Origin: Candidatus Vogelbacteria bacterium RIFOXYD1_FULL_51_18
GTDB taxonomy: Bacteria > Patescibacteriota > Minisyncoccia > Phycocordibacterales > UBA9988
Reading direction: 5' to 3'
Assembly: GCA_001823095.1 (NCBI GenBank)
Contig: MHTL01000013.1
Span: forward strand, 1 to 33,005
DNA length: 33,005 nt
Shown: one piece after another, positions 25,305-33,005 of the stretch
How the letters are laid out: each line of letters begins with the position of its first letter
Numbering within the stretch: position 1 is the stretch's first letter
Notes under the pieces: generated by a model
Database searches by the model: none
Seen by the model: only the letters and a program-made list of their open reading frames with translations
What the model was told of the DNA's origin: nothing
Position numbers and translations under genes: made by a program

Positions 25305-25707
25305 AGCTTATTTCTAATACGTAGCGCACCGGCACAGGAGGGTAGAATACGGCCGGGAAAGTGTCGGGAGAGATGTTTTTTGTTGCGCCAACCGGCTGGA
25401 GCTCGTCATTGAGCCAGATAATGTCTATGGGGTAGTTCATGTCTTTCATCCAAAATCCATACATGCCCGCTCTCTCAAATATAAAGAGCATCCCCTCGTC
25501 CGGCGCGAGCACGGCGGTCCCGGAGAGACCCTGCGCTCGTTCGGCGAGAGAATCTGCAATTTTTACGCGGTACCCCATGACTGAAGTCCGACTCCAGTCA
25601 TTTCCCGAAGTCGGACTTCCTTCTGGAAGTCCGACTTCGATAAGAAGTCCGAGCGCTCCGAGTGCGAGAGCAATGATTACGAAACATGCGAGGCGAGGCA
25701 GAACCAT
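25285..25707 (-). CDS. DUF192 family protein
   Basis: VKIADSLAERAQGLSGTAVLAPDEGMLFIFERAGMYGFWMKDMNYPIDIIWLNDE...; TM/signal N-terminus. Confidence 0.85.
   Translation of the reverse strand: MVLPRLACFVIIALALGALGLLIEVGLPEGSPTSGNDWSRTSVMGYRVKIADSLAERAQGLSGTAVLAPDEGMLFIFERAGMYGFWMKDMNYPIDIIWLNDELQPVGATKNISPDTFPAVFYPPVPVRYVLEISSTKSPQ
25606..25639. repeat. Palindromic hairpin in the DUF192 CDS encoding EVGLPEGSPTS
   Basis: CGAAGTCGGACTTCC-ttct-GGAAGTCCGACTTCG, 15-bp perfect arms; further GAAGTCCGA cores nearby (25583, 25644). Confidence 0.85.
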
Positions 25708-26453
25708 TTCTCCAGTGTAACATCTTCAGCGCGGGCCTTTTCGGAAATGCCGCACACGGCAAAAAAAGTGGAATCAGCTCCAATGTTATTTTTAAGCATC
25801 TTCCGCTTGGACGAAAACCCTTTTTTAACGAGTGAAAAAAATTTTTCTTCCGATATTGTCGCGAAACGCTCTCTGGAAATGTTGTTAATTGAAATAATCG
25901 CCGAGTCAACATGCGGCGGCGGGGCAAAGGCGCCCCGTGGCACCGTTGCCACGTAGCGCGGCTCCCCATAGGCCTTTACCGAGAGCGAGAGAATGCTCTC
26001 TTTGCCGTCTCGCGCCACTATCCGCTCGGCAACTTCCTTTTGCAGGAGGAACACCATCCGCTCTGGCTGGTATCGCGCCGACAAAAATTTTTTTATAATG
26101 GCGCCGGTAATGTAGTACGGAATGTTGGCAATAACTTTGTAGGGTATGTTGGAGAGCGACAACGATTCAGTGTCAAAATCAAGGATGTCTTTTTCCTCCA
26201 CGTCAAGCGCTCCCGCGATAATTGCTTCGCTGAAGCGCTCGCGCAAGTACAAGACCAGTTCGCGGTCCTTTTCCACCGCAATAACTTTGCCCGTAAAATC
26301 AAGCAGAACCTCGGTGAGCGCACCCCTCCCCGGACCTATCTCGAGCGCCACATCACCCGGGTGCACATCGCTTGCGTCCCGGATTGCCGAAAGAGCGCTC
26401 GGAGAGTGCAAAAAGTGTTGCGCTAGACTCTTTTTCGCCCGCATCAGTCCCAC
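25677..26453 (-). CDS. ksgA: 16S rRNA dimethyladenosine transferase KsgA/RsmA
   Basis: KKSLAQHFLHSPSALSAIRDASDVHPGDVALEIGPGRGALTEVLL, KVIANIPYYITGAIIKKFL, FAPPPHVDSAII. Confidence 0.94.
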   Translation of the reverse strand: MGLMRAKKSLAQHFLHSPSALSAIRDASDVHPGDVALEIGPGRGALTEVLLDFTGKVIAVEKDRELVLYLRERFSEAIIAGALDVEEKDILDFDTESLSLSNIPYKVIANIPYYITGAIIKKFLSARYQPERMVFLLQKEVAERIVARDGKESILSLSVKAYGEPRYVATVPRGAFAPPPHVDSAIISINNISRERFATISEEKFFSLVKKGFSSKRKMLKNNIGADSTFFAVCGISEKARAEDVTLEKWFCLASHVS

Positions 26454-28369
26454 TCTATCACATCCTCGGAGTCCATAGGTGAAAAAAGCTCTTCTTCAAT
26501 GAGGTCGTCGCTGATATCAAGGAGAAACTCGGAGGGAATATTGATTCTCCGCGAGCCATAAATGGTCCGCGTCTGCGCGTAGGAGAGGTAGAGTTTTTCT
26601 TTTGCGCGCGTGATGGCCACATAAAAGAGCCGCCGCTCTTCCTCATATTCTCGTTCCGCGGAAGCGGATGCGGATACTCTGGTGTGAGGGAAGAGCTCCT
26701 GCTCCAAACCGGTCACAAACACGTAGCCGAACTCAAGCCCCTTTGCCGCGTGGACCGTCATGAGCCGCACTCCTTCGTTCTCTGCCCGTTCCTCTTCCTG
26801 CGCCTCTTCTGCAGAGAGAAGCGCCGCGTCGGTGAGGAAAGATTCCAGCGCATCGCTCGGAAGGAGCGCATCGTAGCCGCGCGCAATACTCACCAGCTCT
26901 CGCAGGTTCTCAAGCCGCTCCACTCCCTCCTCTCCTCCCCCCTCAAGTTCCCGCTCCCAGCCGCTCTCGGTCAAGATGAATTTGAGCGTCTCCGAAAGAG
27001 GGCTTATCTGTAATCGTTCTTTAATAGCCGCAAGTAGAGAAAAAAAATTTTCCACACCGCGCGCCGCCGCGCGCGGGAGTGTATGGGATGCCCCCGAGAG
27101 TATCTTTGCCATGCTCGCCTTGCCCAGGCCCCTTCGTGGCGTGTTAATGATTCGCTTTATACTCTCTGTGTCATTGTGGTTGAGCGCCGCGCGCAGGTAC
27201 GCGAGCATGTCCTTTATCTCCTTGCGCTCAAAAAAGCGGATTCCAAAGACTTGGTAGGGCAAGCCTCTCGAGAGGAAGGCTTCTTCCATCGCGCGGGATT
27301 GGAAGTTGGCGCGGTAGAGCACGGCAATATCCCGCGGGAGCGCCTTCTTGCGCCGGATGAGCTCCCCGGCCTTCTCGGCAACTCCGCGCGCCTCGCCAGC
27401 TTCGTTAAGCGCCGTAATGAGTCCGATTTTTTCCCCTACCTTATTTTTGGTAAAGAGCGATTTGTCCCGCCTCTCGCGGTTCTTCTTAATAACCTCGTTT
27501 GCCGCTGCGATAATAGTCTGGGTTGAGCGATAGTTTTCCTCCAGCACCACTACCGTCGCTCCGGGGTAGTCGCTCTCAAAGTTGAGAATGTTTTTAAAAT
27601 CCGCGCCGCGCCAGCCGTAGATAGACTGGTCGGCATCTCCGACAACTGCCAGATTGCGGTATTTTTTTGCCAAAAGGAAGACAAGCTCATACTGGGCGGT
27701 GTTGGTGTCCTGGTACTCGTCCACGTGGATGTAGCGCCAGCGCTCCTGGTATTTGGCGAGGATATCGGGACGCTCCGCAAAGAGCGCTACCGTGCTCGCG
27801 ATAAGGTCGTCAAAGTCAAAGGAATGGGATTTTTTGACGAGCGCGCGGTAGCGCGACCACACGGCGGCAACCATGCGGCGAAAGGTGTCCTGCGCCCGTC
27901 CGGCAAAGATCTCCTGCGAAACGAGGTTATTCTTCTCGCGCGAAATGACCGCGAGAATTTTCCTCGGCTCCTGTTCTTTAAGTGAGATGCCGAGTTCTTC
28001 CATTGCTCTTTTAAGAAGCGCGAGCGAGTCCTCCTTGTCTAGAATGCTGAAGTGCCGAGGGTAGCCGAGCACAGCGGCATTCTCCCGCAGTATCCGTACA
28101 CAGAGTGAATGGAATGTGCTTATGAGGGGCTGTCTCTCTGTGTCATCCAGGCAGGTTCGCATGCGCTCTCGCATCTCCTGCGCCGCCTTATTGGTAAAGG
28201 TGACAGCAAGGATGTTCTCGTGAGCAACGCCGCGTTCAATGAGGTGGATAATGCGGTGTGTGAGCGTCTTGGTTTTTCCGGCCCCGGCCCCGGCAATAAT
28301 CAAGAGCGGCCCCTCGGTAATGGCGACTGCCTCTTTTTGTTTCTCGTTCAATTCTTCTCGTGCACACAT
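26444..28369 (-). CDS. UvrD/PcrA-family ATP-dependent DNA helicase
   Basis: LNEKQKEAVAITEGPLLIIAGAGAGKTKTLTHRI, HVDEYQDTNTAQY, VVGDADQSIYGWRGAD, LMTVHAAKGLEFGYVFVTGLEQELFPH, RRLFYVAITRAKEKLYL. Confidence 0.96.
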   Translation of the reverse strand: MCAREELNEKQKEAVAITEGPLLIIAGAGAGKTKTLTHRIIHLIERGVAHENILAVTFTNKAAQEMRERMRTCLDDTERQPLISTFHSLCVRILRENAAVLGYPRHFSILDKEDSLALLKRAMEELGISLKEQEPRKILAVISREKNNLVSQEIFAGRAQDTFRRMVAAVWSRYRALVKKSHSFDFDDLIASTVALFAERPDILAKYQERWRYIHVDEYQDTNTAQYELVFLLAKKYRNLAVVGDADQSIYGWRGADFKNILNFESDYPGATVVVLEENYRSTQTIIAAANEVIKKNRERRDKSLFTKNKVGEKIGLITALNEAGEARGVAEKAGELIRRKKALPRDIAVLYRANFQSRAMEEAFLSRGLPYQVFGIRFFERKEIKDMLAYLRAALNHNDTESIKRIINTPRRGLGKASMAKILSGASHTLPRAAARGVENFFSLLAAIKERLQISPLSETLKFILTESGWERELEGGGEEGVERLENLRELVSIARGYDALLPSDALESFLTDAALLSAEEAQEEERAENEGVRLMTVHAAKGLEFGYVFVTGLEQELFPHTRVSASASAEREYEEERRLFYVAITRAKEKLYLSYAQTRTIYGSRRINIPSEFLLDISDDLIEEELFSPMDSEDVIEWD

Positions 28370-28395
28370 AGAAGCTTCAGTATATACTACATAAT

Positions 28396-28779
28396 ATGCC
28401 AGAGTCCCTCTCTCCCGAATCGGTCCCCGCAGAGCTCTTGGAAATCTCCCGCGCCATTGAATCGCGCCGAGGCGCTTTGGAGAGTGAGCACGGCATCATA
28501 GAGGAGAAGCGCATTGTCCATCACGTGATCGGCGAGGAGCTCTTTGAGAAATCTACCTCTACTCTTGCCGTGCCGCCACCGGGGAGTCACTACCTTGATT
28601 CCCTGGACAATGAGTCTCTTACTGCGCTCAACAGTTATATTGCTCGCATTTCCGAGTTGGGGCTCAAAAAAACGCTTGTGCTCGTGCGGAAAGAGAACCC
28701 CTTCCTCATAGATGCCTTCCATGATGCGCTTACCGACAAGCTCTATGGTGAGCTGAAACAGCATGGTCTTATCAGCTAG
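28396..28779 (+). CDS. Conserved hypothetical protein upstream of the TraG/VirD4-like ATPase
   Basis: 127 aa; overlaps the next CDS by 17 nt (translational coupling); TATACT 7 nt before ATG. Confidence 0.6.
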   Translation: MPESLSPESVPAELLEISRAIESRRGALESEHGIIEEKRIVHHVIGEELFEKSTSTLAVPPPGSHYLDSLDNESLTALNSYIARISELGLKKTLVLVRKENPFLIDAFHDALTDKLYGELKQHGLIS

Positions 28780-31132
28780 CACGCTTTTTATTATCGGTGG
28801 CGGTATAGCGATTCTTGCACTTGCTGTCGCCCTCGTGCTCCTCTTTGGGTGGCTGCGGGGCTCTCGTCCCACGACACTCTCGTACGTGCTCCTCTCTATT
28901 TTAGTGCCTCGCGCCGGAGACACTGACGCCGAGCAGGTAATCCGCGACATTGCCCTCTCAGAGCAGCTTTTTTCTGCGCTCTCATCCATCGGCAAGCCGG
29001 TTGTTTTCGAAGTCTCGGTGCACTCAATAGGCGAAGAAATCCATTTTTACCTCTCTGTCCCGCGAGAAAGCGAGCGCTTTGCCGGCGACCAGGTTCGCGG
29101 TCTCTACCCGAAGGCGCAGGTCTCCCGGGTTAAAGATTATAACGTGTTCAATCCGCACGGAGTCGCAATAGCGGGGCACCTCTCTCTCAAGGAACCCTTT
29201 GCCCTCCCTATCCGTAGCTACCGTGAAGCTTCACTAGACACCTTTGCGCCCATTGTGAGCACTCTCTCCCACCTTGAGGCAATCGGAGATGGGGCGTCAC
29301 TGCAGTTTATTTTCCGGCCGGAGGAAGCGGCAATAAAGAAGCGACTGCTCGGAGCCATCGGAGAAGTTAAGAAAGGCGTCTCGCTTACTGATGCGATAAA
29401 AGGCGTCGGCTTTGGGCTCAAAGAGATTCATGCCGAGCTCACAGCAAAGCCGAAAAAGGCCGGACAAGAGGCGCCGCAGGCGCCGGTGGATGCTGAAGCA
29501 GTGGCAAGTCTTGAACGCAAGGCGGCAAGCCCGCTCCTCTCGGTTGTGGTGCGCATCATTACCTCATCCGAGAGCGAGGACAGGGCGCTTGACCTCTTTA
29601 ATGCAATTGCCGGCTCTTTTTCTCAATTTGCAAGTCCTAAGCGCAACGGCTTTGTAGCCGTCCGTCCCCGGGACAGCCAGGCGCTCCTCTATCGGTATGC
29701 CTTCAGGGAATGGAATGGTCGCGAGAGCATGACTTTAAACGCAGAGGAGCTGGCGAGCATCTTCCACCTCCCCACTGCCGCTCTGGATGTGCCGCGCCTA
29801 AGCTGGCTCTCTACCCGCGAGACGGCTCCTCCTCCCGCACTCCCCGATGAGGGAATTGCAATTGGAGAGAGTATCTTCCGCGGAGACCGGCGCACGGTGC
29901 GCCTGCTTCCGCCTGACCGTCTCCGCCACGTCTACACTATCGGGCAGACCGGCACCGGCAAGAGTTCGCTCCTCTTCACTATGGCGGCGCAGGATATTGA
30001 ACGGGGCGGGGGGCTTGCCGTTATTGACCCGCACGGAGACTTAGTCAACGATCTCCTCTCGGTGGTGCCGAAAGAGCGCATCAATGACGTGATCGTTTTT
30101 GACCCTGGAGACCTTACTCGGCCCTTGGGGCTCAATATGCTGGAACATAATAGCGCACGGCCGGAAGAAAAATCCTTTATTGTCTCCGAACTTCAGTCCA
30201 TCTTCAACCGGCTCTTTACCGCAGAGACGATGGGGCCGATGTTTGAGCAGTACATGAGGAATGCCTTGCTGCTCCTTATGGAGGACATAGAGGCAGAACC
30301 GGCAACACTCATTGAAGTGCCGCGTGTCTTTACCGACCCGGAATTCAGAAAAAGGAAGCTCTCCCGCATCAACAATCCCGTGGTGATTGATTTTTGGGAA
30401 AAGGAGGCGGTCAAAACTTCCGGTGAGCAAGGACTCGCCAACATGACTCCCTATATTACCTCCAAGTTCAACAACTTTATTGCCAATGACTACATCCGGC
30501 CGATTATCGGCCAACCAAGCTCCTCGTTTAATTTTCGAGAGGTAATGGATACAAAAAAAATACTTCTCGTGAATTTGTCCAAAGGCACAATCGGAGAGCT
30601 CAATGCAAGCCTCATCGGCATGATGGTCACTGGACGCATACTCCTTGCGGCGCTCTCACGGGCCGATAAACCACAAGAGGAGCGCACGGACTTCCACCTC
30701 TACATTGACGAGTTCCAAAACTTCAGCACTGACTCAATTGCAGTGATTCTCTCCGAGGCGCGCAAGTATCACCTCTCGCTCACCCTCGCGCATCAGTTCA
30801 TTGCCCAGCTCACCGAAAACATTAAGAGCGCCGTCTTCGGGAACGTGGGGACGCTTGCTATTTTCCGGGTGGGAGCCGACGACGCCAAATATTTGGAGAC
30901 AGCCGTATCACCCAACTTTACGATTCATGATCTGGTAGGCATTGAGAACCGTAATGCCGTGCTCAAGATGCTCTTGCGTGGAGAACCGGTGCCGGCCTTC
31001 AACATACATACTCTTGATGTGAAGCGCGGCTCCCGGGAAATTACTGAAAAGCTCAAGGAGCTCTCGCGACTTACTTACGGGAGAGACAGGGGGGAGCTTG
31101 AGGCGGATATACTCAAGCGTCTCCGGATGTGA
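28763..31132 (+). CDS. TraG/VirD4/DUF87-like membrane-anchored ATPase, possible coupling protein
   Basis: N-terminal TM; YTIGQTGTGKSSLLFTMAAQDIERGGGLAVIDPHGDLVNDLLSVVPKERINDVIVFDPGD; FHLYIDEFQNFSTDSIAVILSEARKYHLSLTLAHQFIAQL. Confidence 0.82.
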   Translation: MVLSASTLFIIGGGIAILALAVALVLLFGWLRGSRPTTLSYVLLSILVPRAGDTDAEQVIRDIALSEQLFSALSSIGKPVVFEVSVHSIGEEIHFYLSVPRESERFAGDQVRGLYPKAQVSRVKDYNVFNPHGVAIAGHLSLKEPFALPIRSYREASLDTFAPIVSTLSHLEAIGDGASLQFIFRPEEAAIKKRLLGAIGEVKKGVSLTDAIKGVGFGLKEIHAELTAKPKKAGQEAPQAPVDAEAVASLERKAASPLLSVVVRIITSSESEDRALDLFNAIAGSFSQFASPKRNGFVAVRPRDSQALLYRYAFREWNGRESMTLNAEELASIFHLPTAALDVPRLSWLSTRETAPPPALPDEGIAIGESIFRGDRRTVRLLPPDRLRHVYTIGQTGTGKSSLLFTMAAQDIERGGGLAVIDPHGDLVNDLLSVVPKERINDVIVFDPGDLTRPLGLNMLEHNSARPEEKSFIVSELQSIFNRLFTAETMGPMFEQYMRNALLLLMEDIEAEPATLIEVPRVFTDPEFRKRKLSRINNPVVIDFWEKEAVKTSGEQGLANMTPYITSKFNNFIANDYIRPIIGQPSSSFNFREVMDTKKILLVNLSKGTIGELNASLIGMMVTGRILLAALSRADKPQEERTDFHLYIDEFQNFSTDSIAVILSEARKYHLSLTLAHQFIAQLTENIKSAVFGNVGTLAIFRVGADDAKYLETAVSPNFTIHDLVGIENRNAVLKMLLRGEPVPAFNIHTLDVKRGSREITEKLKELSRLTYGRDRGELEADILKRLRM

Positions 31133-31136
31133 TACG

Positions 31137-32170
31137 ATGGGTGGCGTATTCTCTATAGACATAAAAAACTAACAGGGCTCCTCTTTATACTGTTTTTTGC
31201 CCTAAGCTTCACGTTCGGCAAGCCGGTAAGCGCTAATTTCCTCTCCCTTATCAAGGAGCAATTTAAACGAGGGAGTCCCCAAGAGGCCGCAATGTCGCGC
31301 TTTGTGAGCTCGCAAACCATCTCTCTCATGGAGCCCTCACCCAACCCTAATCCTCCGGCACGGGGAGGCGGAGACACCGCAATTGTGGGCAATGCGCTCC
31401 TTGTTAATGCAGGCCCTTTGGGCGCCGCCACGGATATTACAAGCACGCCGCTCTCTGACCAGATTAGTCTCTATGTGGTACGCAATGGAGATACTCTAAG
31501 TCAAATTGCGCAGATGTTCGGAGTATCGGTGAACACTATTGTGTGGGCAAACGACCTTCCCAGAAGCGCTAAAGTCAGTAAGGGTCAGACTCTCGTCATT
31601 TTGCCGGTTTCCGGTATCCAACATACAGTGCTTAAGGGGGATACTGTTCAAAAAATAGCAAAACGCTACGGAGCAGATAGTGAGGAAATAGCGCAGTTTA
31701 ACGGCATTGATGAGAATCATCCGCTCATTGCCGGACAGATTATTCTTGTTCCTGATGGAGAATCTGCACCGGCGCCGGGCCGCATCGCGCAAAAACCTCG
31801 AGGCACGTCGAAAAGAGAAGTTTCTTCCGGCTACTATATCAAGCCAGTGGCGAAAGCGATCAAAACGCAGGGTATACACGGATATAACGGTGTTGATCTT
31901 GCGGCGCCTTTAGGAACTCCCATCGTTGCTGCAGCTGATGGGCAGGTAATCGTAAGCCGTTCCGAGGGCTGGAATGGCGGCTACGGCAAGTACATTGTCA
32001 TAAAACACAACAACGGCGCACAGACGCTCTATGCGCATAATAAGGAAAATGCGGTCTCGCAGGGAGATTGGGTCAAACAGGGGGATGTCATCGGCGCTGT
32101 GGGCAATACCGGCCGCTCAACCGGCTACCACGTCCACTTTGAAGTCCGCGGGGCAAAAAATCCATTTTAA
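31137..32170 (+). CDS. Signal-peptide LysM(x2)-M23 metallopeptidase, possibly expressed through a -1 frameshift (31137-31172 to the main frame)
   Basis: LysM repeats [18 protein letters not shown] and [19 protein letters not shown]23 [21 protein letters not shown]...LYAHN...[10 protein letters not shown]. Track start at 31292 misses an in-frame upstream signal peptide [22 protein letters not shown] that has no ATG/GTG/TTG start. Confidence 0.75.
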
Positions 32171-32688
32171 GTTTTCAATCTAAATCCTATCTGCCTGCGT
32201 TTTGTTTCAGGCGGGATCATGAGCTGGTGAATCGCCTCAAAGACCACCCTGAATTGCTTGTCGTACTTATGCTCCAGTTCGGCAAATTTGCGGGCTAGCT
32301 CCGTGTTGGAAGTTAATAGTTGGCGGAGACGAACAAATGCTCGTACTATGACAATATTCACTTGAATGGCGCGTCCGCTATTAAGCACACTTGAAAGCAT
32401 TACTACTCCATGTTCGGTAAAGACGTAAGGAGGGTAGCGGCGGCCGCCCCAACTTGAGGTCACAAATTGTGACCTCAAGTTTTTCCATTCCGCTGGAGTT
32501 AGTTGAAACATAAAATCTTCCGGAAAGCGCGAGAGATTACGCTTAACTGCCTGGGTTAAAATCCGTGTTTCAACTTCATACAGCCGAGCTAAATCCTCAT
32601 CCAGCATCACTTTCTGTCCGCGGATGAGGAGGATGGCGCGTTCAATGCGTTCAGTAGGGACAAGAACTTTAGATTTTTTCTTTGTCAT
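32167..32688 (-). CDS. ORF6N-domain DNA-binding protein
   Basis: [84 protein letters not shown]. Confidence 0.9.
   Translation of the reverse strand: MTKKKSKVLVPTERIERAILLIRGQKVMLDEDLARLYEVETRILTQAVKRNLSRFPEDFMFQLTPAEWKNLRSQFVTSSWGGRRYPPYVFTEHGVVMLSSVLNSGRAIQVNIVIVRAFVRLRQLLTSNTELARKFAELEHKYDKQFRVVFEAIHQLMIPPETKRRQIGFRLKT
32451..32481. repeat. 31-bp near-perfect palindrome inside the ORF6N CDS
   Basis: AACTTGAGGTCACAA-a-TTGTGACCTCAAGTT, 15-bp perfect arms. Confidence 0.8.
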
Positions 32689-32704
32689 TTTCCATTTTGA
32701 TTTT

Positions 32705-33005
32705 TTAATTTTGAATTTGCACCCTCATCTCATCCCAATTCTGCTCGCTGGGAGCAAATGAGACCGTCATGCCCGGCTTGAGTTCTCCGGTGAGCATCTT
32801 TTCTGCAATAAGCTGCTCTACAAAGTCTTGAATAAAGCGGTTGAGCGGCCTTGCGCCAAAGGCTTTGTCCTCTCCTGCCTTTGCAACACGGTCTTTGAGA
32901 TAGGCATTAATTTCCAGACCAATTCCTTTTTCTTTGAGCCGCTTCGCAAATGCAGAGAGGAGTTTCTCCGCAATGGCTACGCGATTCTCGTGCGAGAGCG
33001 GTTTA
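32705..33005 (-). CDS. ClpB/ClpC-type AAA+ ATPase, C-terminal end (5' portion outside the window)
   Basis: Own translation: [99 protein letters not shown]; typical ClpB/ClpC D2 small-domain sequence. Absent from the ORF track because no start lies in the window. Confidence 0.88.
   Translation of the reverse strand, partial: KPLSHENRVAIAEKLLSAFAKRLKEKGIGLEINAYLKDRVAKAGEDKAFGARPLNRFIQDFVEQLIAEKMLTGELKPGMTVSFAPSEQNWDEMRVQIQN

Noticed and set aside
1-33005. CRISPR arrays, tRNA/rRNA genes, IS transposases, integrases or relaxases
   Set aside because: No regularly spaced direct repeats, no recognisable tRNA T-arm or rRNA segments in the short intergenic gaps, and no transposase, integrase or relaxase motifs found by reading.

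Overview
The window looks like a chromosomal segment of a Candidate Phyla Radiation (Patescibacteria/Parcubacteria-like) bacterium. This is inferred from protein character and gene content; no database search was run. It carries a pilB-ruvB-yebC-ruvC block, tyrS, a class A PBP, and an AT-rich replication-initiation locus (dnaA, dnaN, a small DciA/DUF721-like gene, DnaA boxes) beside rpmH-rnpA-yidC. These are followed by a tightly packed ~12.2-kb minus-strand operon encoding a type IV secretion-like envelope machine: VirB4-like ATPase, PrgI-like, TrbL/VirB6-like, a VirB2/TrbC-pilin-like protein with a putative M15-type tail, and several secreted or Ca-binding proteins. Next come DUF192, ksgA, a UvrD/PcrA helicase, a TraG/VirD4-like ATPase with a LysM-M23 peptidase, an ORF6N protein and the 3' end of a clpB/clpC gene. 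The most noteworthy observations are: (i) a slippery heptamer A_AAA_AAC directly before a UAA, which by -1 frameshifting would join an 11-codon ORF to the otherwise start-less signal peptide of the M23 peptidase; (ii) a recurrent, often extended, -10 box placed ~6 nt before many start codons, predicting leaderless mRNAs; (iii) in-frame palindromic elements encoding EVGL-xxx-SPT in two unrelated proteins, with stem-preserving differences; (iv) an inverted-repeat-bounded ~146-bp intergenic element; (v) the T4SS-like gene set itself.
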